DNA from: a virus
Reading direction: 5' to 3' (one strand)
DNA length: 23,679 bases
Virus record (IMG/VR): IMGVR_UViG_3300030012_003031
Span: 20,269 to 43,947 of that record
Shown here: positions 14,557-21,582 of the stretch, in pieces
How the letters are laid out: the number at the start of each line of letters is the position of its first letter
Position numbering within the stretch: the stretch's first letter is position 1
Made by a program: the position numbers and the translations under genes
Notes under the pieces: model-generated
What the model was told of the DNA's origin: nothing
What the model saw: the letters and a program-made list of their open reading frames with translations, nothing else
Databases searched by the model: none

Positions 14557-15156
14557 ATGCATCAATTCACCAAAGACTATTATGAGGATGGTGTAAGAAA
14601 ACATATTTCTGGGTATGAAGACTACAAATGGATGCCCACCCGTTCAATTCCTGAAGCACTTGATATTCAAAATCACTTTGAGTTTGATACCTGTGTTGAT
14701 TATGGATGTGCGAAAGGTTTCCTTGTAAATGCTCTTCGCATTGTTGGGTGCGATGCATGGGGTGAAGACATCAGTGAGTATGCTGTTGAGAATTGCCACC
14801 CTAATGTGAGAGATTATGTATCTCTTCCAAATGACAAAGTTTATGATCTTCTTATTTGTAAAGATGTTCTTGAGCATGTTGAGGTTGAGGATATTCCCTC
14901 TGTGCTTCAAAATTTTAAGAAGAAGTCAAATCAGTTTTTCTTTGTAATTCCTCTTGGAGACAATGATAGATTTAGGATTCGAGAGTATGAAGTAGACGTT
15001 ACTCATGTCACCAAGAAAGATGAAGAGTGGTGGATAAAAATGTTTGAGTCACAAGGTATGGAACTTGTGAAGTTTTCGTATTCTCTTGGATCAATTAAAG
15101 AAAAGTGGATTCAACCACATCCTCATGGTAACGGATTTTTTATTTTAAGAACTTGA
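14557..15156 (+). CDS. SAM-dependent class I methyltransferase
   Basis: 199 residues from ATG 14557: MHQFTKDYYEDGVRKHISGY. CVDYGCAKGFLVNAL (46-60) is motif I, GEDISEYAVENC (69-80) gives the ribose-binding acidic residue, YDLLICKDVLEHV (96-108) is motif II, and FFFVIPLGDN is motif III. This is the Methyltransf_11/23 layout often seen in sugar-modifying clusters. ATG 14542 is an in-frame alternative that adds five residues and overlaps the radical SAM gene by 14 bases; 14557 gives a TGA-T-ATG junction like the one before the next gene. No Shine-Dalgarno site decides it. The likely substrate is a sugar hydroxyl of the glycan, by context only. Confidence 0.83.
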   Translation: MHQFTKDYYEDGVRKHISGYEDYKWMPTRSIPEALDIQNHFEFDTCVDYGCAKGFLVNALRIVGCDAWGEDISEYAVENCHPNVRDYVSLPNDKVYDLLICKDVLEHVEVEDIPSVLQNFKKKSNQFFFVIPLGDNDRFRIREYEVDVTHVTKKDEEWWIKMFESQGMELVKFSYSLGSIKEKWIQPHPHGNGFFILRT

Positions 15157-15157
15157 T

Positions 15158-16048
15158 ATGTTAGCGACTGAATTTTTGCATGGACAGGGACTTGGAAATC
15201 AATTATTTGCATACGTAACAACTAGAGTTTTAGCTCGTAGATTAGGTTATGACTTTGGTATCAAAGGACTTCAGAGTGCAGGTGACTCCAGAGTAAATAA
15301 AAAGGGATTCTACTTTATAAACCTTGACTATGGTAAGGAAGTTCCTGATAATCTTGAAAGATATGACGAATATCGACATGCTCTTAAAACAGACGAATGG
15401 TTACGTACTGATATCCGCTTGACTGATAAAAATTTGTTATCTATCCCGGATAATCATATAATTTATGGTAATTTTCAGTCTGAAGATTACTTCTATGATG
15501 AGATTGATATTGTTAAAGATTGGTTGAGAATTCGTATTATGTACGAACACGACGAAACAAATGGAAAAAACATTTGTGTTCTTAATTTTCGTGGTGGAGA
15601 TATGATTGGTAATGCTGGAGCCTTTGTTCCTGCATCATATTGGCATAATGCGATGCAGCATATGTCAGAATATAACCCTAACATGGAGTATTGCATTGTT
15701 ACCGATGATGTTCAAACTGCTAATAGGATGCTCCCTGACATCCCTGCATATCATGTTGACGTGGCATGGGATTATGTCGCTATCAAGAATGCAAGGAACG
15801 TTATATGTACTACCTCCACCTTCTCCTGCTTCCCTCTCTGGACATCCGACAAATTAGAGATGTGCATTGCACCTAAGTATTGGTTCCATCATAATTTGTC
15901 TCAAGGATGGTGGAGTCTGGGATGCAGTATTTACAGTTATCCAACATATTATATGGATAGAGATGGCAAACTCTTTACACCAGACGAATGTAGGGTAGAA
16001 TGGGAAGAGTATAAGAAGACTTCAAACATTTATGATGGGGACTTATGA
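15158..16048 (+). CDS. Divergent GT11 glycosyltransferase (alpha-1,2-fucosyltransferase family)
   Basis: 296 residues. HGQGLGNQLFAYVTTRVLARRLG (8-30) is the GT11 opening, IIYGNFQSEDYF (101-112) matches its G-x-FQSExYF strand, and CVLNFRGGDMI (140-150) stands for the HxRRGD motif, with Asn (143) replacing His and Gly replacing the second Arg. CTTSTFSCFPLW occupies the place of NSTFSWWGAWL, with the second Trp conserved. The C-terminal 60 residues are longer than usual. GT11 transfers L-fucose from GDP-fucose; no GDP-fucose genes are visible, but a GDP-L-galactose maker is. The altered motif may mean a different donor. Start and stop junctions are tight (1-base gap, ATGA overlap). Confidence 0.78.
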   Translation: MLATEFLHGQGLGNQLFAYVTTRVLARRLGYDFGIKGLQSAGDSRVNKKGFYFINLDYGKEVPDNLERYDEYRHALKTDEWLRTDIRLTDKNLLSIPDNHIIYGNFQSEDYFYDEIDIVKDWLRIRIMYEHDETNGKNICVLNFRGGDMIGNAGAFVPASYWHNAMQHMSEYNPNMEYCIVTDDVQTANRMLPDIPAYHVDVAWDYVAIKNARNVICTTSTFSCFPLWTSDKLEMCIAPKYWFHHNLSQGWWSLGCSIYSYPTYYMDRDGKLFTPDECRVEWEEYKKTSNIYDGDL

Positions 16049-16755
16049 TGCCTAAAATTAATCTACCAGATGTCACATTGATATCTGTAGACACTACTGA
16101 TGATCTTTTAGGCACTCTTAAGGGTGTCTATACTAGTATGTCCGGCATCAATTATGGTGCTGTCAAATTAATCACTACACAAGAGCAGATTGACAAGAAT
16201 CCTCACCTTGTAGAAGAAGGTATAACGATGGAAACTCCTGTTCGTGATATCAAAAATTATGTTGACTATAATTATTACGTAATTTATCACCTGCACGAAC
16301 ACGTAGACACTTCACATTGTCTTTTGGTTCAACCAGATGGTTTTGTGTTGTTCCCTGATAAATGGGATGATGAATGGTTAAAGTATGATTATATTGGAGC
16401 ACCTTGGGCATATGTAGAAGACGCATACATTGATCCATTTGGAAGACACTGGCGTGTTGGTAACGGTGGATTTTCACTGAGGAGTAAAGCTTTCTTAGAA
16501 GTTCCCACTAAGGTTGAAGTTCCTTGGGAAACAAACAATAGTGACTTCTACTGGATGCCAGAAGGTGTGGTAAACTATCATGAGGACGGAAACGTCTGTG
16601 TTCACAATCGACATATCTTCCAATATCAGGGTATGCAGTATGCACCCGTAGATGTTGCTGTCAGGTTCTCACAGGAAACCAGAGTTCCTGAATCAGAAGG
16701 TATCATACCTTTTGGTTTTCACTATAGACTGCCCCCTGGAGTTGAATTAGGATGA
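16045..16755 (+). CDS. DUF5672-type putative glycosyltransferase
   Basis: 236 residues. HCLLVQPDGFVLFPDKWDDEWLKYDYIGAPW (91-121) and WRVGNGGFSLRSKAFLE (136-152) are the signature of DUF5672 as I recall it: VIQxDGFV, YDYIGAPW and GNGGFSLRS. VAVRFSQETRV and PFGFHYRLP close the domain. The GNGGFSLRS loop is shared with GT-A glycosyltransferases, where it shapes the acceptor site. The N-terminal 70 residues are a Rossmann-like beginning (DVTLISVDTTD). ATG 16045 or 16048 could be used; the first overlaps the preceding stop. The donor is unknown. Confidence 0.77.
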   Translation: MMPKINLPDVTLISVDTTDDLLGTLKGVYTSMSGINYGAVKLITTQEQIDKNPHLVEEGITMETPVRDIKNYVDYNYYVIYHLHEHVDTSHCLLVQPDGFVLFPDKWDDEWLKYDYIGAPWAYVEDAYIDPFGRHWRVGNGGFSLRSKAFLEVPTKVEVPWETNNSDFYWMPEGVVNYHEDGNVCVHNRHIFQYQGMQYAPVDVAVRFSQETRVPESEGIIPFGFHYRLPPGVELG

Positions 16756-17546
16756 TTGGTATTATTGGAAATGGTTTTGTTGGTAATGCAGTTTACCAAA
16801 ACTTTAGAGACAAAGTATCTACAAAGGTATATGATGTAGATAAAAATAGAAGTCTTAATACTTTAGACGAAGTTATTAATCAGGACTTTGTATTTGTATG
16901 TCTTCCAACTCCCATGACATCTGATGGCAGTTGTGACATATCAATTCTAGATGAATTTTTTAGTACACTACCCAAGATTGATAATGAAGAAACTATTTTT
17001 GTTATTAAATCAACAGTGCCTGTAGGCACAACCAAGAGACTTGCTTTAAATCATAGAGTTATTCATAATCCAGAGTTTCTTACTGCAAGAAATGCAGTAA
17101 ATGATTTTGTAAATTCTGATAGAAATATTATTGGTGGTGAGAGAGAACTTGCTGAAAAATTTGGAGAAATGTTTTTTCTTAACTTTCGCAATATACCAAG
17201 TATGATTGTATCTTCGGATGAGAGTGAGGCAATTAAATATTTTTCTAATACTTTTCTTGCTTACAAAGTGGCATATTTTAATAAAATGTATGACTTCTGT
17301 CAAAGTTTTGAACTTGATTATGCTAATGTTGCAAGAGGTGTCTCTGCCGATCATCGCATTGGAACATCTCACACTAAAGTTCCGGGTATAGATAGTGATC
17401 GTGGATTTGGTGGAACTTGTTTTCCGAAAGATCTCAACTCTTTGATTGTTCAGATGGAGAGTGCTGGAATAAATGCTGACATGCTTAAAGAAGTATGGAA
17501 GTATAATGAACAGATAAGAACTTGTATTGATTGGATAGTAACATGA
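16752..17546 (+). CDS. Short UDP-glucose/GDP-mannose dehydrogenase-family protein lacking the C-terminal domain
   Basis: 264 residues; family members usually have 390-450. GNGFVG (6-11) binds NAD. FVCLPTPMTSDGSCD (48-62), KSTVPVGTT (86-94), NPEFLTARNA (106-115), EAIKYFSNTFLAYKVAYFN (159-177) and GFGGTCFPKD (218-227, catalytic C223) follow in the normal order. The catalytic half is complete, but the C-terminal UDP-binding domain is gone: the protein stops about 40 residues after the catalytic Cys, and the next gene starts within its stop (ATGA), so no frameshift is hiding the rest. It could oxidise a smaller or different sugar, pair with another subunit, or be a regulator. A second, longer family member is encoded at 21579. 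Confidence 0.85.
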   Translation: MIGIIGNGFVGNAVYQNFRDKVSTKVYDVDKNRSLNTLDEVINQDFVFVCLPTPMTSDGSCDISILDEFFSTLPKIDNEETIFVIKSTVPVGTTKRLALNHRVIHNPEFLTARNAVNDFVNSDRNIIGGERELAEKFGEMFFLNFRNIPSMIVSSDESEAIKYFSNTFLAYKVAYFNKMYDFCQSFELDYANVARGVSADHRIGTSHTKVPGIDSDRGFGGTCFPKDLNSLIVQMESAGINADMLKEVWKYNEQIRTCIDWIVT

Positions 17547-18358
17547 TAGGACATAATCATATCGGTAAGAACGGAAGGTTTGGTAACCAGATGTTTCAGT
17601 ATGCAGCAACCAGGGGTATTGCACATAATCAAGAGGTTGACTACATCATTCCTGATGGCCCTAAGACAGATGAAGAGTTTAATGATGAGGAGAATCAACA
17701 TAAACTCTTTATGGCATTCAATATGACTGGTGCTAAGAACATTGGATTGTTAGAAGCACCCTATCGTAAAGAAGCAACTTTTAGATTTGATAGTGAGTTA
17801 TTTGAAAACTGTGATGACAACTTAAATCTCTATGGTTACTTTCAATCAGAGGAGTATTTTGCTCACATAGAAGATGAGATCCGTGAAGACTTCACATTTA
17901 AACCAGAGGTTCAAAAACTGTGCAAAGAAATTTGGAAAGAGATTGTAACTGATGAAGGACACACCGAAGCAATTGCCCTCCATGTACGACGCACTGATCA
18001 CCTCATCAAACCAACTTTCCATCCAGTCCTCCCCATCTCCTACTATGAAGAGGCACTTAGGAGACTGCCTAAAGACATCCCTGTCTTTGTATTCACGGAT
18101 GATCCATCGTGGGCGTTCGGACACTCATTCTTTGAATCTGATCGTTTCTTTATCTCTGAGAGTGACAACGTACACGATATGTGCCTCATGTCAATGTGTA
18201 ACTACAACATCATCGCAAACTCAACCTTTTCTTGGTGGGGAGCATGGCTAGCAGGACATGATAATGTGATTGGCCCTAAACTCTGGTTTGGCCCTGATGG
18301 TGAGGATCCTACAGACATTTACATCGATCGTTGGGAGTATCTTGATGTCGCAAATTAG
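17543..18358 (+). CDS. GT11 glycosyltransferase (alpha-1,2-fucosyltransferase family)
   Basis: 271 residues. GRFGNQMFQYAATRGIA (11-27), NLYGYFQSEEYF (95-106), IALHVRRTDH (144-153), and NSTFSWWGAWLA (226-237) followed by IGPKLWFG are the complete GT11 set. In the HxRRGD motif the Gly is Thr (T151), which is unusual in a loop that holds the GDP phosphates. ATG 17543 is chosen for its ATGA overlap with the preceding stop; a TTG four codons earlier is less likely. The donor would be GDP-L-fucose in known enzymes; GDP-L-galactose is possible here. The 3' end overlaps the next gene by 14 bases. Confidence 0.9.
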   Translation: MIGHNHIGKNGRFGNQMFQYAATRGIAHNQEVDYIIPDGPKTDEEFNDEENQHKLFMAFNMTGAKNIGLLEAPYRKEATFRFDSELFENCDDNLNLYGYFQSEEYFAHIEDEIREDFTFKPEVQKLCKEIWKEIVTDEGHTEAIALHVRRTDHLIKPTFHPVLPISYYEEALRRLPKDIPVFVFTDDPSWAFGHSFFESDRFFISESDNVHDMCLMSMCNYNIIANSTFSWWGAWLAGHDNVIGPKLWFGPDGEDPTDIYIDRWEYLDVAN

Positions 18359-19103
18359 TATTTGTATTCCCACTTATGAATATAAGGGTAGGGGAGTTGA
18401 GTTTTTAGCAGAGTTATTTGATTCTATTGAACGTCAAACTTTTATTGACTTTGATATTGTTATCTCTGATCATAGTAAAGATGATGTCATTGAACAGTGG
18501 TGTCGTCACTGTCATTATGACTTTGAGATTACATACATTAGAAATCCAAATGGACGTGGTTTTCAGGCACCAAATACAGACTGTGCCATAGAAAATGCTG
18601 AGGGTGAAATCATTAAACTGATCTATCAGGATGATGTATTTGTGGATGAGAATGCATTGCAAAAAATCTATGATTCTTTTGAAAGTGGTGCCAAGTGGTT
18701 GATTCATGGATTCACTCACACCAAAGATGGTGTTGAAACCCATCGAAACTGTGCTCCAAAGTGGAGTTCTAGAATGCTTGAAGGTGATAATTTACTTGGA
18801 AGTCCATCATGCACTGCATATTTAAATGGAGCATATTTGGGTATGGATGATGAGATGAAACTTCTAATTGATACTGAATTGTATCATCGTATGAGAATGA
18901 AACATGGTATGCCTCTAATGTTGGATGATATTCTCATCGCAAATCGAGAGCATGATGCTAGAATGAGTTCGGGTGGTGTTAATTATGATGCTACGATTTC
19001 AGATTCATCAAGAACTTGGTTGGTAAATAAAGCAGAAATAGATCACATCTATAAGAAACACTCAGAATTTTTTGTGACAAGAAAGTATCCCGATGAAAAC
19101 TGA
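18345..19103 (+). CDS. Glycosyltransferase family 2
   Basis: 252 residues from ATG 18345. ISICIPTYEYKGRGVEFLAELFDSI (4-28) is the classic GT2 opening, DFDIVISDHSKDD (35-47) gives the first acidic site, NPNGRGFQAPNTDCAIENAEGEIIKLIYQDDVF (67-99) leads to the metal-binding acidic motif (QDD for DxD), and MLDDILIANREHD is in the acceptor region. Retained GT-A features suggest an active inverting enzyme. The frame is open upstream to 18270, but that part lies inside the GT11 gene. No membrane helices are present, so it is a soluble cytoplasmic enzyme and not an initiating or processive type. It overlaps both neighbours (14 and 11 bases). Confidence 0.87.
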   Translation: MSQISICIPTYEYKGRGVEFLAELFDSIERQTFIDFDIVISDHSKDDVIEQWCRHCHYDFEITYIRNPNGRGFQAPNTDCAIENAEGEIIKLIYQDDVFVDENALQKIYDSFESGAKWLIHGFTHTKDGVETHRNCAPKWSSRMLEGDNLLGSPSCTAYLNGAYLGMDDEMKLLIDTELYHRMRMKHGMPLMLDDILIANREHDARMSSGGVNYDATISDSSRTWLVNKAEIDHIYKKHSEFFVTRKYPDEN

Positions 19104-19905
19104 TTTAACTGACGCAACTTTTATTATTCCAATTCGTATTGAGTCTGAAGATAGACTGAGAAATGTAATTACATCAGTTGCATTTCTTTTAAACAACTTT
19201 AACACGAGTATAATCATTAAAGAGGTTGATAAAACATCCGTATTTAAAGAAAGAGCACTTCCTCAACTTGAAAGTTTCTTTGGAGAAGTTAACGTAAAAC
19301 ATATCTTTGAAGAGAGTGATGAACCTTTGTTTCATAGACAAAGAGTTCTTAATGAAATGATTATGGAGGCAGACACTGATATTGTTGTCAATTATGACTG
19401 CGATGTGATTCTTCCTATGGAATCTTATGTTACTGCCTACATGGGGATCAAGGAGAAAATTTATGATGTGGTTTATCCATATGGTAGTGGGATGTATCAA
19501 AGAAGAGTGAACGCAGAAGACGGAGTGGTGTCTGCCTTTCTTGATAGTAATGATTATAGTTTCCTTGATAGAGCGTCAGACAAACACACTTCTGATTTTG
19601 GTTGGGCTCAGTTTTTTAGACGTAGTGTTTATATTAATGGTGGTATGGAGAATGAAAACTTCCGTGCATATGCCCCTGAAGATAAGGAACGATATTTTAG
19701 ATTTACAACACTGGGATATAAAGTAGGTAGGATTGATAATGTTGTCTATCATTTAGAACACGCAAGGGGAGAAAACTCCTGGTTTACTAATCCTCATATG
19801 CAAGATAATCTTCAAGAGTGGGATAAGATTTGTAAGATGGACAAAAAACAACTTTTAGAGTATTATTCTAATCAAAAGTATCTAGAGAAGTATGCTCGCA
19901 TTTAA
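19093..19905 (+). CDS. GT2-like glycosyltransferase with galactosyltransferase-type C-terminal motif
   Basis: 270 residues. TFIIPIRIESEDRLRNVITSVAFLL (9-33) is a GT-A start, DIVVNYDCDVILP (96-108) is the DxD metal site (D102-x-D104), and FGWAQFFRRSVYINGGMENENFRAYAPEDKERYFR (169-203) matches the Glyco_transf_7C pattern, in which G-G-x-(x)-E-x-F-x-x-(W/Y)-G-x-E-D binds acceptor and donor. Here AYAPED replaces WGxED. VYHLEHARG follows, a metal-binding His region in that group. It probably transfers a hexose or N-acetylhexosamine; the specific sugar is open. It overlaps both neighbours (11 and 14 bases). Confidence 0.82.
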   Translation: MKTDLTDATFIIPIRIESEDRLRNVITSVAFLLNNFNTSIIIKEVDKTSVFKERALPQLESFFGEVNVKHIFEESDEPLFHRQRVLNEMIMEADTDIVVNYDCDVILPMESYVTAYMGIKEKIYDVVYPYGSGMYQRRVNAEDGVVSAFLDSNDYSFLDRASDKHTSDFGWAQFFRRSVYINGGMENENFRAYAPEDKERYFRFTTLGYKVGRIDNVVYHLEHARGENSWFTNPHMQDNLQEWDKICKMDKKQLLEYYSNQKYLEKYARI

Positions 19906-20746
19906 TCAACTTGGAAACCTAGGTAGACTAGGTAATCAGATGTTTGAGTATGCCGCTCTGCGTGGTATTGCTACTAAACATAATTATGAATGGTGTATTC
20001 CTCCATTTAATGCTCAAAGTATTGAGAACTATAGTCTTCACTATTGTTTTAAAATGGAGGATGTTAAGAAACAAAATCTTCAACATAGAAATCTCGGATT
20101 TGTTCAGGAAAGGTTCTTTCACTTTGATGAACATCTAGTAGAGAAGTGTCCTGATAATGTCAGTCTTAATGGATTTTTTCAATCTGAAAAATACTTTAAG
20201 AATGTAGAAGACATCATACGTAGCGAGTATACTTTTCATGATGAACATCTTGAACCCTGTAAAAAAGTTATGGAGGAGTTCAAAGAACAAGAACCTATTA
20301 TGCTCCATGTTCGACGAGGTGATCCTAATCTAACTGATCCCCGTGGATTTAAGTGGGCATACACTCAGTGTTCTTCTATGCATCCACCTCAAACCATTGA
20401 TTATTATGAGAGAGCTCTTGCTGAATTTGATGATAATCAACCCGTGTTTGTATTCTCTGATTCTGTTGATTGGGTAAAGGAACAGGAGTTTTTCTCTGGA
20501 GATAGATTTTTAATTTCTGAACCTGTTGATAAATATCCCGATGGTTCTTTTACACCATATGCTGATTTGTGCTTGATGTCTTTATGTTCTCATGCTATCA
20601 TTGCTAATAGTAGTATGAGTTGGTGGGGAGCCTGGTTACAGACAAACCCCAATAAAAAAATTATTGCTCCGAAGAATTGGTTCGGGCCTGCATATGCAGA
20701 TAAAGATACTGCTGATCTATACTGTCCTGATTGGATTGTTCTATGA
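19892..20746 (+). CDS. GT11 glycosyltransferase (alpha-1,2-fucosyltransferase family), canonical motifs
   Basis: 284 residues. GRLGNQMFEYAALRGIA (11-27), LNGFFQSEKYF (92-102), IMLHVRRGDPN (136-146, intact HxRRGD), and NSSMSWWGAWL (239-249) followed by IIAPKNWFG. This is the most canonical GT11 of the window. GT11 enzymes are inverting GT-B types that move L-fucose from GDP-L-fucose to the O2 of galactose or similar. No GDP-fucose synthesis is encoded in the window, so the donor would come from the host or be GDP-L-galactose from the first enzyme of the block. The start lies 14 bases inside the preceding gene; ATGA links it to the NAD synthetase gene. Confidence 0.93.
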   Translation: MLAFNQLGNLGRLGNQMFEYAALRGIATKHNYEWCIPPFNAQSIENYSLHYCFKMEDVKKQNLQHRNLGFVQERFFHFDEHLVEKCPDNVSLNGFFQSEKYFKNVEDIIRSEYTFHDEHLEPCKKVMEEFKEQEPIMLHVRRGDPNLTDPRGFKWAYTQCSSMHPPQTIDYYERALAEFDDNQPVFVFSDSVDWVKEQEFFSGDRFLISEPVDKYPDGSFTPYADLCLMSLCSHAIIANSSMSWWGAWLQTNPNKKIIAPKNWFGPAYADKDTADLYCPDWIVL

Positions 20747-21582
20747 ACAGAATTAATGATTATACTGAACTGGAAACTAGGATTATCTCCTGGATTCGTG
20801 AATATGCTGATAATAATTTTATCAAAGCACTAGTTGTTGGTGTTTCTGGTGGTATTGATTCAGCTGTAGTCTCTACCCTTTGTGCTAAGACTGGCATTCC
20901 AACCTTTGTGTTAACAATGCCTCTTACATCTAAACTGGATAACACTATTCTTTCTACCGCACATGCGACATATCTTAATGATAACTATGATAATGTTGTA
21001 ACGCAAAATGTTGAACTCTCTAGCACCTATAATCAACTATTGAAATCAATTGATTGGTGGACAGATATTAACGGTGGTGAAAAGGGAACTTATACTTCTA
21101 ATAGTCTTGCTAATGCAAATACAAAATCAAGACTTCGTATGGTAACTTTGTATCAAGTAGCAGGCACTGTTGGTGGTATTGTTGTAGGAACTGGTAATAA
21201 AGTAGAAGATTATGGTATCGGGTTCTACACTAAATATGGTGATGGCGGTGTGGACATTGCACCTATCGCTGATCTGTACAAAACAGAAGTATGGGAACTT
21301 GGTAGACACCTAGGTGTCGATCAGCGTATCATTGATGCTGCTCCTACAGATGGATTGTGGGAAGATAGTAGAACTGATGAAGCGCAGGTAGGTGCATCCT
21401 ATGAGGATCTGGAATGGGTGATGGAGAGTGATATCTTCAGAAACGCAAATCATCCAGAATCTGCAGTTATGTGGAGAGGACAATCACTGACTGAATCACA
21501 GCGAAACGCTATTAAACAGTATGGAAAGTTTCACCGTCAGAACAAGCATAAAATGATCTCTATTCCTACATTCAAACTATGA
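20743..21582 (+). CDS. nadE: NAD(+) synthetase, NH3-dependent type
   Basis: 279 residues from ATG 20743. Amidates nicotinic acid adenine dinucleotide to NAD with ATP. GVSGGIDSAVV (33-43) is the ATP-pyrophosphatase loop. ANTKSRLRM (125-133) leads to GIVVGTGNKVEDYGIGFYTKYGDGGVDIAPIADLYKTEV (145-183), which is the NadE signature (GTxNKxE, then TKYGDGGVDI-PIADLxKTxV). The length suits the single-domain form without a glutaminase part. The sequence is specific enough to separate it from the amidotransferases of sugar pathways that share the first loop. Placed between a GT11 gene and a UDP-glucose dehydrogenase-family gene with ATGA overlaps on both sides, it may keep NAD up for the dehydrogenases (two NAD per sugar) and epimerases. 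Confidence 0.9.
   Translation: MNRINDYTELETRIISWIREYADNNFIKALVVGVSGGIDSAVVSTLCAKTGIPTFVLTMPLTSKLDNTILSTAHATYLNDNYDNVVTQNVELSSTYNQLLKSIDWWTDINGGEKGTYTSNSLANANTKSRLRMVTLYQVAGTVGGIVVGTGNKVEDYGIGFYTKYGDGGVDIAPIADLYKTEVWELGRHLGVDQRIIDAAPTDGLWEDSRTDEAQVGASYEDLEWVMESDIFRNANHPESAVMWRGQSLTESQRNAIKQYGKFHRQNKHKMISIPTFKL

Noticed and set aside
18270-18344. Longer N-terminus for the GT2 protein
   Set aside because: It is encoded inside the GT11 gene; the GT2 fold starts at once after ATG 18345.
16752-18358. Frameshift explaining the short UDP-glucose dehydrogenase-family protein
   Set aside because: The following frame is a complete GT11 enzyme starting at the stop codon (ATGA), and no trace of the missing domain is present.
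20743-21582. Reading the NadE-like protein as a sugar amidotransferase (WbpG/PseA type)
   Set aside because: Those share only the SGGxDS loop; the GTGNKxED and TKYGDGGVDI motifs are specific to NAD synthetase.
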